Assembly (NCBI GenBank): GCA_016169945.1 | Contig: JADLSH010000367.1 | Coordinates: 9,163,501 to 9,227,500 of the forward strand | Source: Trachythela sp. YZ-2020 | Lineage: Eukaryota > Cnidaria > Anthozoa > Malacalcyonacea > Clavulariidae | DNA: 64,000 bases | Direction: 5' to 3' | In this document: piece after piece, positions 1 to 12,000 of the stretch | Layout: each line of letters starts with the position of its first letter | Numbering within the stretch: the first letter of the stretch is position 1 | Notes under the pieces: model-generated | Told to the model about the DNA's origin: nothing | The model's database searches: none | What the model saw: only the letters and a program-made list of their open reading frames with translations | Position numbers and translations under genes: made by a program

Positions 1-842
1 GTAAGCTCAATTGATTTGATCAGTCGCTACTGAAGGACATTTTAATTTTTAACAAGTGATATAGTATCCTGCGTAAGACATATACAGATTTTGATATTTA
101 ACTAAAACTTGGATGAATGTATTGCAAATTCATGTAATTAAAATCATTGGCGTGATTTCTACCAGAGATGGACCATCGATCTGAGGGATCATTCATCTTA
201 GTGTAAACACAAGACGAACTATCCAGACGAACTAGCTAGAATAATCTCAAAAAGCGGGGGGATGGGGCCTGCTAATAGTTATGGAGGCATGTAAGACTTT
301 AAAGTTTTTTCAGGGCATTTCCGCATCATTTATAGACACTTCCCGACAGGAGGGTAAATCTAGAGTCTCTGAAATGCCATTTCATGCACAAAGTGGGGAT
401 TCGTCCCCCCCCAGGATTGACGCCCCCTCATCCCCCCCGGGATTGACGCCCACCCTCCCAGGATTGACGCCCTTGCCTGACAGTTCGTCTAATGTCGTAT
501 TTATACACATAGATGGGTCATCTTTCAAGACCGAATTAAGTATGCAAACAATAGACAAACTACGTACACAATTCGTCCTGGCGGTTGATTTATATCATTT
601 ATCTGTTTGCTGTATCGGTAGGTAGGTGGACGAATTATCTCTAGTACAATCGGGAAATAACCTGAGTATCAGCCCAATGGACTTAGAACCCCATTTCGCT
701 TCCTTTATATAATTATATTAAATGCGGGTGGTGTGGGAAGGGAAAGAAGTTATTGCGGCAATGCCTATAGTCTCGCCATTAGTGAGCCTCACTCATTGCC
801 TTACTGCAAAAGAACGCAATACAGCAATTAGTTTTAAATCGT
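1..842. other. left-edge non-coding sequence
   Basis: No convincing exon is visible. A C-rich block near 400-475 repeats a phrase close to GGGATTCGTCCCCCCC that recurs near 15768, so part of this stretch is dispersed repeat. The longest open frame (281-625, plus) runs through that C-rich block and has no domain features, so it is not called as a gene. Confidence 0.5.
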
Positions 843-1331
843 TTACTTTACAATAAATTCAAGCGGAGTTAGTCTCTCATTTGCCGGAATAAATACAACT
901 TCATTTTCAAGCCAATATGTCTCCTCAGATTCTACGCTACTTAAGTCCGAGTCACAGTCAATATATTTATTTATATCTGTGTCTTCGTTGCTCTGTGCGG
1001 CTTTCTTTTGCTTTCTAGTTTTGCTTTTCGAAAGCTGTTTGTTTCTTTCTGAAAGTTTGTTGTCATTTGTGTTGGACTGTAGCTTTCGCTTTTTAGCTTT
1101 TGGTGCTAGTTTTGCTTCATCAAGTTCATCCTCGCTTTCGCTTGTTGAATCTTGGTTTTCTAGATATGATTTCTTTTCTACCAGTTTCAAAAAATGACAA
1201 AATCGCTCCCTTGTGTGCTTTCGAAGAGATTTATCGATTTGTTTTTGTTTTTCAACTCCGTCCGCCATATTGGATTTAGTGTTTCCACGCAGAATTTTGA
1301 ACATTCGCTTTGCTCGTGAATTTTTCTGCAC
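843..1331 (-). CDS. small charged protein, unrecognised, divergent from the dynein gene
   Basis: This single-exon frame encodes 162 aa. A second start 21 codons in (1268, context CAATATGGCGGA) would give 141 aa and looks more natural. The protein is rich in Lys, Ser, Glu and Asp, with a basic patch (KAKKRKLQS) that resembles a nuclear localisation signal. A Ser/Glu/Asp stretch follows, then a less charged C-terminus (YWLENEVVFIPANERL). No family was recognised. The start lies about 400-460 bp from the oppositely directed dynein start, with an X-box in between, so the two may share a promoter. The coherent composition and the conserved-looking tail favour a real gene. It could instead be one exon of a longer gene; no splice signal forces that reading. 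Confidence 0.45.
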   Translation of the reverse strand: MQKNSRAKRMFKILRGNTKSNMADGVEKQKQIDKSLRKHTRERFCHFLKLVEKKSYLENQDSTSESEDELDEAKLAPKAKKRKLQSNTNDNKLSERNKQLSKSKTRKQKKAAQSNEDTDINKYIDCDSDLSSVESEETYWLENEVVFIPANERLTPLEFIVK

Positions 1332-1548
1332 ATAATTAACATAATTATTAAGATGGCATTTTCCTTCAAATTTTACTTTGTTTTAGTTAGTTTTCTGTCT
1401 AAATTCTTAAACTTAGCGATATTTTGTATCGAAAAATGCAAAAATTTGTGATACAACAGAAAACATTGTCTGTTTTTAACTTTTCATAATTTTTAAATAC
1501 TTTTCATTGCTAGTGCTCAGGCTTCTATGTGAACGCGACGTACACATC

Positions 1549-1562
1549 GTTGCTATAGCAAC
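1549..1562. promoter_or_regulatory. X-box (RFX site) upstream of the dynein gene
   Basis: GTTGCTATAGCAAC is a perfect 14-bp palindrome that fits the RFX consensus RYYNYY-N(1-3)-RRNRAC. It lies 167 bp upstream of the dynein ATG at 1729 and about 220-290 bp from the divergent minus-strand starts. RFX factors drive ciliary genes in animals, so both its position and its target fit. Confidence 0.7.
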
Positions 1563-1728
1563 TGACGTATAAACCACTGAGCAATGTTATTTTTGAGTGA
1601 ATTTTAGGCGATACTTGGCATTATTTTTCAAACATTTCATGCAAATCGCTGGGAAATTAGTGGGTATTTTGAGTTGATGTTGTGAAGTAAATATTAGTGC
1701 TCAATTGAAGTCATTTTGGTGACGAAAA

Positions 1729-4700
1729 ATGAAAAAGACCGCCGGTAAAGGAGTCAGAACAGTGAGTCAAAATTGTTTGTTGATATTGTTTTGAGACTTA
1801 TTGAGTTTTGCAAGCCTTCAGGTCACTTATTGATGTGGTATCTAAGCGTTTTAATAGTAGTATTAATAAAGATGTGTTTAAATTTCGATGTTAGTGACAA
1901 TTCAGGTATATCTTAGAATTATATACAAGCAATTGTTTATAAGGATATGGATCTTAAATGCCTTTGTAATGGCTGGTTAAAATGACTATATAGATACACT
2001 GTTTTTGCAAAATGAACAACCAGGGTGCATTCGGTGTAGTCTAATCGGAAGATCTTCGGCGTAGAGTTACAGTAAGCCTTGGCGTACTGGCGCACAATCA
2101 TCTTTCCTGGCGTAGTGGCGTACGCTGTTTTTAACTTGGTGGCGCATAAATACCAATAAAATAATAAATACGTCAAACGATTCAAACGGCGTAACACAGT
2201 AACAGGTTTACGGCCCAAAATAATGTCACTAAACGGTGAATGACTTTAAACTTGAATATGGGCCTAAAACGTGTGGCATTTTTGCAGAACTGACGCATAC
2301 AGTCATACGCCCTGGCGTGGGTGAGTCGGAAGAATGGGCCAGGGTGGGATGTTGGCGTAGCGTTGCGACTGCTTTGGCGTATCTTCGGCATAGCATTTAC
2401 ACCGAATGCACCCTGGATAAACAAGGACAACAATGTAATTATTCTAAATTTTGGACATACCCTTCAGTACCAAACACTAAGTGCATCACCCTAGTAAATA
2501 TATGCATAACTTGTGGTTAGCTCTTGGCCCAGACTGCAGAGTTGGGCAGTTTTCGACGACATCTCTGGTGCGGAAAAGTAAAGTGCACATCTACAAGCAG
2601 TCAAGGGCACAAAAGTAGCCAAATAAATGTTAAAAACAATGATAATTAAAGATTTGGGGACAGATTACAGTGCAAAAATTGCTGTAAAGTACATTTCTGT
2701 CTCAAAAAATATCGGGTGCGACACTGACTTACTCTTCGGTCCAGCTCTTGGCAAGCAGAACTGGACTCTGTATAGCTCAGTTGGCAGAATGCTGGGACTG
2801 TTTATATGGAGGCAAGCCAGCCAGCTCGGGTACCCAAGGCTAATTTGCTTTCCCAACAAGGGTGGATCCAGGCTCATTTGATAGAGGTGGTGCAGATTTT
2901 TCAGGGGGGGTGCACCCTTCCACCACCAGCACAAATTATGTCAAAGATGCCATAGATTGTAAAAATTTCAGTATGGACTCGTTGATGCTGACTTTTTCTA
3001 GGGGGATGGGCATAGCTCCCTGCACCCCCCAGTATATCCGCCTATGTTTCCCAAGACGAATTTAATTAACCCATGTTCACTCAGAGAAACAAATGTTTGA
3101 GATCATCTTATATATGTAATTATGTTTATTTCTAGGACAAGAAGGCATCAACGGCTGCTCCCAATCAAAATGTCAAGCCTGCTTCGAAAGGAGTTTCTAA
3201 GGCGAAGAAAAAGGTGAAATTTATTTGTTCATAGCATTATATTATACTTAGACATGTCATAAAGTGTGTGTAATATATATGTACTTAACATAGATAAACA
3301 TTAAGAATTATAAAGATAATTTTAAGCTACAAGATGAAAAGAAGAGGTTATATATAAAACATAGTCTCATTATCTCAGGGGGGGGACGATGGGCAAGCAC
3401 TCCTCCTACCCTTTCCTAAGGGGGGCAAAAGAGCCCTTTCAATAAAAATGAAACATAAATAAAATTGCCAAAGAAGATAGAGTACTACTGTAAATTACAG
3501 TTCATATTCACCGGGGCTCAGGGCTCAACAGCTAAGTCAAGGAACACCATCGATAAATTAAAATAAAGGTGAAACTGATATCTTTGAATCCACATGTATG
3601 ACCGGGTAATTTTTTAAAAAAAAGTATAGTTGCTGGATTGTTTGGGAAAGTCAATTTTCCAATTGCCATTGCATGCCCCAGTATCCTGCATTATCTAGTA
3701 AAACACATTTAGTATATTAGGTAATTAAAATATAGCAATTGTGATTTGGATAAAACATGCATGTCTGATTGAGTAAGTTTTTTAAAACTGAAAATATTTA
3801 CAAAAATGTCTAAATTATGATTAGATATGCATGTTGTTTGTTAATCTTTAATTGTAGGAGGAAGAAGACTCCACGCAAGCAGGTGATGAATTTGATGAAT
3901 GGACACAGGTTTGTTGTATATAAATATATACTCATGTTCGCGGTTGAGTTGTGTAAAACTATCTGAAAATACAATAAGAACTTCGACGTTTCAAGCGAAG
4001 GCCCTTTGTTTTGAAGTTAGTAGTCTGTAGTAATAGTTCTTACTGTATAGATGCTTCTATTGGCAAAATATGGTAACAATCGCGCACAATAGGTTTCTAC
4101 ATAATTATAATTATGTTCTAATTTAATGTCTTAAAAATTATTGTATTTTGTTAAATTATTAAGTTTATCAACTTTCACTATATCCATCTCTTGTCTTATG
4201 TCATTACAACAATGGCATTTAACTCTGCGTAGTTCACACACAGCTGTTTCATGATGCGATGATGAAGTAAATCTTGCTCACTTCGAATTGACATCCTTCG
4301 TTAGAGCAGATTACTGCTGCAAACCCACAGTCTGTAACGTGCCTTTCGAGATCTCCCAGCCCAATAAACTTGCCACAACCCGATCGAGGAATTCACAACG
4401 AATCTTAAATATTCATATTCTCCGCGCGGTCTTTGCCGTTAGTTCTAATAATACGATTTTCCAGGATATGATGTTGAATCATTATGGTAAAAATATTGGC
4501 TTGAATTTTGGCGGTGATTTGACGCGACATTTCCGCCGAATATTAAGTTGAATGTTGAAAATATTATAAACATTAATGTTTGAAATACGAACTTCAGTGT
4601 TGCGTATATAAACGTTAATAGTGAGAACACACACTTAAGTATTGCAAATAAGAACACCAATGTTGAAAATACAAAATTTGACGTTGCTATTGTAAACATG

Positions 4701-7700
4701 AACGTTAAAAATGCGATAAACATTAATATTAAGAATACAAACTTAAGTATTGCAAATATGAACATCAATGTTGAAAATGCGAACTTTAATGTTGCGTATA
4801 TGAGATTTAATATCGAAAGTACGAAATTTAATGTCGAAAATGTGAATGTGAATTTTGATTGAGAATTGACAGTGAGTGGTTTCGTACAAGTAGGACATGT
4901 CTGAAAGTTCATGAGATCTGCAGTGATACAAGCTCGACAGATGGAACCGTCTTGATAGAGTTGATAGCGTTCTCGGAATTCTGCATCGTCCATTTCTCGT
5001 AATGCGTTCTCGTCGGTGAGCCAGTAGAATGACTTGTCAGAATATAAAGCAAGCTACGAATTCAAGCATTAAGTCTTGTTTTATAGATCAAACGATAGCT
5101 TTTGATTTAACTTTCTACGTTGTAATGCAACAGCGACCTTCGGTAGGCAGTGTCTGCGTTTAGTTTCTGTTTGAGTTGAATTTCAGCTTGAATTCTTGTG
5201 TATTCAATTTCGTTGACATTGCGACATCGTTTAAAGATCTCGTGATAAAAATTCCTTGTAAATTCCTGACCTTAAACTTTTAAGAACCACATAAAAGAAC
5301 CAGTTGGTTAGGAACAACCTGCTCACACCAGCAGACATTACATTTCAGTCATACAGTACCTGAAATGTAAGCAATTAAGCAGCTAAATTTCAGATACAAG
5401 GAAGCAAACGCTTCAGGATTCCTTAAGTGTGAATGACAAATAAGCTGGTTCGATAAAAATACTCTAGATCGAAATCGTGGGTTTCCTCCCAAAGACAATA
5501 TTGACTGGAATACAATAAGGGGCCGTCGACAAATAGATTTCGTCCCGCATCGCGGACTTGTTCCGCGATTGTTTGAACCCCCTCCCCCCTACTACCGCGG
5601 ACCAGTAAAAAAAATCTAGTTTACACGAGAGTCGAAATTGTGGTCCGAAATATGACTGTGAGCGTTCTACTATAGGCAAGAATATGTTGTACTTTTAACA
5701 TGATCCACACCCCCCGCCCCCCCCCCCAATGTTTAGACCCAAGTTGGCATGGGCTGCCCGCAGGCTGTGCTCCCTGATCAGGCATGAGTCATACAGTAGC
5801 AGCCAGAGACACATCCTAACTTTCGACTCGATCAAGTCGAGCTGCGTCCTTCGTAATGAAGCTCAGCTTTCAGCTGCATAAAAGGATAATTTGCACTACA
5901 CCCCCACTTGCATACTTACTTACACACTATCACGTTTTAGCCGAAGCAGCTGATAAAACCCAGTGACCAGTTGGAACTGACAGAGATTGAATTAAAAGAA
6001 GAGTTCACGAGAATTTTAACAGCAAACAATCCTCATGCTCCCAGTAACATTGTCAGATTCAGTCACAAGGACAAGCAATTCAAACCTCTTTCAAGTGTCG
6101 ATCAACTGGCCATTCATTTCTCAATGGATGGGTAAGCAGCATATTGAAGTTTGCAATATGGTGGACACGCACAAGTAGATATCCTGTTTTTTTTATCACA
6201 GTCATGTGAATGACATTTATAAGATCAATGTCGCAAGATACAGCATATAAAATATTTTTTCAACGGTCAGAATTTTTTGAGAAGTAAAGTTTGATTTTCT
6301 TGTTACACGGGCCAATTTTTGCTGCAACTTGCAACACAATTTCTGCACATAGCCATGTTATGTAGAAATGTACGCACAGAAAAACAGTGAACATGGCCCG
6401 CGTTTCTCTCGACCGATATTATCATTCTCAATCATTTCTTTGTTGCCTTCTGGGCATGTTTAGCAAGAAAAATATCGGCAAAGTAGAACGAGGCTTAAAC
6501 TGAGGCTCATATGAGCTCACAATTTCTCTGCGAACATACTTTTACATAACATCGCTCCGTGTCCGAAATTACGTTGTAAGTTGCAGCGAAAATAGACCTT
6601 ACTGTTTATTGACTTGTAACCCAATGCCCTCGTTTCCATGTTTACCTGTTTTGGCAATTGACATGGCAGACGCATATGAAGGTTATATACCCATGTTTCC
6701 TGCGCGAATTTGTTTCTCGTTGATCTTTTAATAAGCCCAAACACAAACTTATTCTTGACTCTATTGTGCACAGTAAGGTCTATTGGCTCGTGTATTAATA
6801 TGATGGCTTTTACGCGCATCATAGGCAGTGTGTGTCAAGATACTGTAAAAAGGTCTTAATCATGCAACGTTCGTTTTGTCATTTCTAGCAACATGTTACA
6901 CAAGGAATCTGATGAGGCGAAGAGACAGCTTACTAAACAGGGAATTGCTGTAGGTCAGTGAATTTTGTGTGTTAATTTTAAATTATTATACATAACATGC
7001 ACAAGTCTTGGTTTGGCTACTAACTCCCAGACGATGTGCCTTCGCTCGAAACGTCGAAGTTCTTATTGCATTTTTCAGGTAGTTTGATCCAGGGCGGCGA
7101 TCGCCCCCCCCCCCTCCCAATAATTTCTCAAAGCCTTTTAATGATAGCTGACTAACTGTGTAACAAAGCTGTATTAATGATTTTACAACCACAAAAGCCT
7201 TGATGGGCTATAATTTAAATAGATTTACATGAAATTTAAGCCAAAAAGGTTTTAAGAACTGAGATTTGCAGCAACAAAAAGATGGTTATATGTTGGCAAC
7301 CTAAGTTTGCACCCCCAATATTTCGCGAAGTGTCCGCCACTGGTTTGGTCGTAAAAACCCCGAAGCTTTATCGTATAGACGCTACCCACACTGAAACCAC
7401 GAGCACAAGTCTCTTCTGGTTCTTAATTTGAATTTCTGTCTTTTGGTTTAAAATTCCAGGAACTATAGGTCAAAATATTTAGCGATGTTGTAATGATGGA
7501 AATCCTATTTTCAATATTTTAGGATCTGACAGTGAGGATGAGGATGAGAATGAAGAGGACGCGATCGAAGCCGATGTAAGAATGGAACATCTTCTAACCA
7601 AATATGACCGACACACACCTTACAAGATTTAGCAACGCGGAACGATTTTTCAGTTTTTCATCATTACTTCTTTTTCCTATGTAGACGGAAGTCAAAGAGG

Positions 7701-9025
7701 CAGAAAAAGCTGACGCATCTACCTCAACGCAGACAGAAAAGAAACTTACAAATCAGTTCAACTATTGCGAAAGAGCTTCGCAGACATACAACAATCCTTA
7801 CAGGGTATGTTCTTATTATATGAAGTCGTTCCCTAGAATTCTACCATTACATATACATACACACATTATTCAGCTCACTCCCCGTTGGGGCTTTTCAGTG
7901 ACCGATTACATCAAATATCTCGCTTACCTATATTGTGTACTTAGCCTACATTATCTATTTTACAACAATTGTGATATTGCTTTCCTAATCTATACATCCT
8001 AACCCACCCAGTTAACTGGCCCTGTGGGAGGAAACCGGAGTGCCCGGAGAAAACCCACGACTTTCGGCAGAGCGTTGACTTTCTCTTTTCACATGAGTGT
8101 GATGAATAAAGTCCTCAGCGAGAATCGAACTCAAGACTCAGAGGTGAAAGGCGCTTGCTCTGACGACTGCGCCACCGAAGCTCCAAATATATTAAACCAT
8201 TAAATACATGAGTAATGTAAAGTTATGTAGTACCTTTAACTTGTGCATGGACCAACCTCCCAGGACTGGTGGGCTCGTAATGATGCCCGATTGGTTTCGC
8301 ACAGTTTGGTCCCTGCTGACCTTGATGATACTATTTTTTCATAATATATATCTTGATATGACTTTTCTATTTGATGTTCACTAGGAGCGCGAAACACAGA
8401 CGGAACCACCTCCCAGAGCGAATTTCTCAGCTACAGCTAATCAGGTTTGTATTTTGTAAATTGACACTGCAATGGACTTTCTGTAAACTTTCTATAGTAA
8501 TATTGATGGACTGTTCTTCTTTGCTGTAGTGGGAAATCTACGATGCTTATGTCGAAGATCTGCGGAGACAGGTGAATACCGGTTTAAAAGCTACAATCTT
8601 TTTAGCCTGTGTACTCTTGTGCTTTCAATTCAATTGCCAACCTACATACCTAATTACCTACCTACCTACCTACCTACCTTAACCTACCTATCTACCTACC
8701 TACCGACCTACCCACTTACCTACCTTTACGTCTAACTACCTACCTACCTACCTAGATTAGGCAGTTGAGTTGTGTAAAACTACCTGAAAAATACAATAAG
8801 AACTTTGACGTTTCGAACGAAGACCCATCGTCTGGAAGTTAGTAGAGTGGGTCGGGGAAACTTGTCTTGCCACTTACATAATGTGATTTGTCACACATGC
8901 CTACCTTCAACCAACCTGTATGCCACCTGCCTGCCCACCTGTCTACCCATTTACGAAAGGATTGCCTGCCTGCCTACAGCCTGCCTGCCCTGCCTGCTCC
9001 TGCCTGCCTGCCTGCCTGCCTGCCT

Positions 9026-9058
<33 letters not shown>

Positions 9059-12000
9059 CCAGCCTTCCCAGGGTCTCTGCCTGCTAACCGCTGACTGCTG
9101 CCTACCTACCTGCCTGCCTGCCTACCAGCCAAACCTAACCACCAACCGCATGCTGCACGTTATCTGCCCACCTCTCAGTAGCATCTACCTCTCTTAGTAG
9201 CCTTACAGCCTCTCTTTCTACTCTCAATGAGTCAATGTTCGTTTCTTTCTAGGAGAAGAACAAAGAAAAGGAGACAAAGAAAGCAAACAAGAAGGATGAT
9301 GATAAGAAAAAGAAGATGAGTCAAATGGAAAGTCAGGTAGGTTTGATTCCTGCAGAGATGGATCCAGCTTCATCTGGTGTGGGGGGGGGGGGGTGCTGGT
9401 CATGAAGCAGGGTGTGACTGTCTACCGAGGACCCTGGCAGGGTCAAAGGGCTGAGCTTGTCAGAAATGTTTTGAAAAATAGGATTACCTAGATGGTAAAA
9501 GAGGCCCCCAATTGCCCAATATTATATTTCTGTTTGATAAATGCCCTACCAAATCCAAAATTTGGATTTGATATGGAAATTGGCACCCCTCCTGCACCCC
9601 CTTGGCAAAGGCTAGGAGGGGTGTGCACCCCCAAGCACCTCCCAGTAAATCCATCCCTGGATTCCTGCAATATGAAGTTGTCTAGCTGGTTAAAATTTCA
9701 CCTCTTTCACATGTGAAAAGATCAGAGTTGTTTCAGTCAAACTCTGCCAAACGTTCCAGGTTGCATCTGGTCTGGTTACTCCGGTTGACTTCTCTAGCAG
9801 TTGTGAAGCTAGACACATCTAATGGTTATGCTATGTTAATGTTTATGTGCATATCCTGGCCAGTTACCATGGCTAGCTTTGCGACTGTTCGCTATAGTAT
9901 CATTGGACGAATAAGGGATGGCCCTTACTGGACCAGTGGACCTTCAGGGACAACACTTTTTCCTGAACTAGTAGTGCTATCCGGCAGTATAAATGGAAAA
10001 TAAGAGATGGTCATTAAGTACTGGATTTTTATGAAGAACAGTATAGAACTGATAGAGCTATTCAGTATAAATAAATAGTTTAGTTTGTGTTTCTTCCTGT
10101 AGTCACACTGGGCCAGTAGGTGATACTCCTTACTCGACCTCTAAGGAGAACAGTTTAGAACTGATAGAGCTATCCAGTATAAATAGAGTTAGTTTAGTTT
10201 ATGCTTCCTCCTGTAGTAACACTGGACCAATAAAGTTACCCTTTTCCCATATTAACCAGGGTGACGATGTAACCAGAATTTCCAGACCTGCCAAGATCGT
10301 AGAACGCATGGTCAATCAGAATACGTACGACGAGTATGCTCAAGGTAATTGTGTTTCCCTGAGGGCTTCTATGTGACATCATGATTTTCAGACCAGCAGA
10401 AACACTAACTGGAAACTGTACTGAAATACACGGTGCATCAAAGCCCCAAGACAGGCAACGTTGTTCTGCGTACCAGAGGTAGAAAAAGTTTTTTCTTTCT
10501 GGGAACCCGGGTTTCAGACTAAAAATTAATAATTAGTGAGGTTCAATGATCATTGATTGATTTTGACATTGAACTGATTGGAGTATTGTTTCTTGACATT
10601 TAGTGGTGTTTAATTTGATATAGTGAATACAAAATGCATTACAATTACTGGTCTAGACTAGAGCATTTGTTATTACTCATCAGTTAATTATTAACTTTAG
10701 AAATTTCCGTGAAACATTTTCTGCAAAAGTTCAGATCCAAAAATATTTCTGGGAACTAGGTTCCTAGGATCCGATACTTTTTCCACCTCTGCTGCGTACG
10801 TTCCCACATAACATCGCTCTGTGTCAGCCTCGTACCCAGGCGCTTTAACGTGCTAAGCGGTTGCATGAAGAGCGCGCGGGACAACACGAGAGGGGACAAC
10901 ACGCGTGGCTACGCACTACAGTTTCCTCGCGCGCGTCACGCAACCGCTTAGCACGTTAAAGCGCCTGGGTACGAGGCTGGCTCTGTGTGGAAATTGCGAT
11001 GCAAGTTGCAGCAAAGATTGATTTCGTTTTAGAATTTATCCTTCTTTTAAACAATTGTTTTAAAGTAGCACGATTCAGTAGATTTACGAATCACCACATT
11101 GCCGTTGTCTTGCCAAACTACCTAATTAGTAATATTTCGAAGTTTTATGTTACGTTTATATACTTGAGAATCAGGATTTGGTATTTTTACATCGATTTTT
11201 TAAGACTTCAAATATTGGCAAGATGCTTCAGACGAGTATAAAGAACAGGAAGGCAGTCTGTTGCCGCTTTGGAAATTTTCTTACGAGAAATCTAAGAGAC
11301 TTGCAGTCACCGCCCTTTGTTGGAATCACAAATACCATGATTTGTTTGTAGTTGGCCATGGATCTTGTAAGTCAAATGTGACTACTTCAACCTAAATTAG
11401 CTACGTACCGTACATCCTTCCTCTCAAATAGGCCCCATTTATAATAAGCTCCTTCTCTAATAAGTTCCCCTCTGTAATAACCTCCCTCTCTAATCAGCCT
11501 CTCTCTAAGAAGCCCCCTCTTTAATAATCCCCCATCTCTAATAAGCCCCTTTCTCTAATAAGCTCCCATCTCTAATAGCTCCCATTCTCTAATAAGCCCC
11601 CCGCTCTAATAATCCCCATCTCTAAGAAGCCCCCTCTTTAATAAGCCCCCTCTTTAATAAGCCCCCTTCTCTAATAAGCCCCCCTCTCTAATAAGCCCCC
11701 TCTCTAATAAGCTCCTCTTCAATAACTCCCCTCTCTAATACGCCCCTCTCTAACAAGTCCTCCTCACTAGTAACTCCCCTCTCTAATAAGCCCCTCTCTA
11801 ATAAGCCTCCCTCCCTTATAGGCCACTCTTTCTAATAAGCCCCCATCTCAAATAATCCCCCTCTCTAATAAGCCCGCTTTCTTATAGCCCCCTCTCCAAT
11901 AAGCTCCTCTCTAATAAGCCCACCTCTCTAATAAGCCCCCCTCTTTAATAAGCCCCCTTCTCTAAAAGCCCCCTCTCTAATAACCCCCTCTCTAATAAGC

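Noticed and set aside
281..625. 114-codon plus ORF
   Set aside because: It crosses a C-rich repeat that recurs in the window and has no domain or splice partner.
8529..9197. ORFs rich in Pro/Leu/Cys/Tyr in the dynein intron
   Set aside because: They are translations of (CCTA)n and (CCTG)n microsatellites; only 8530-8571 is a real exon, in the dynein frame.
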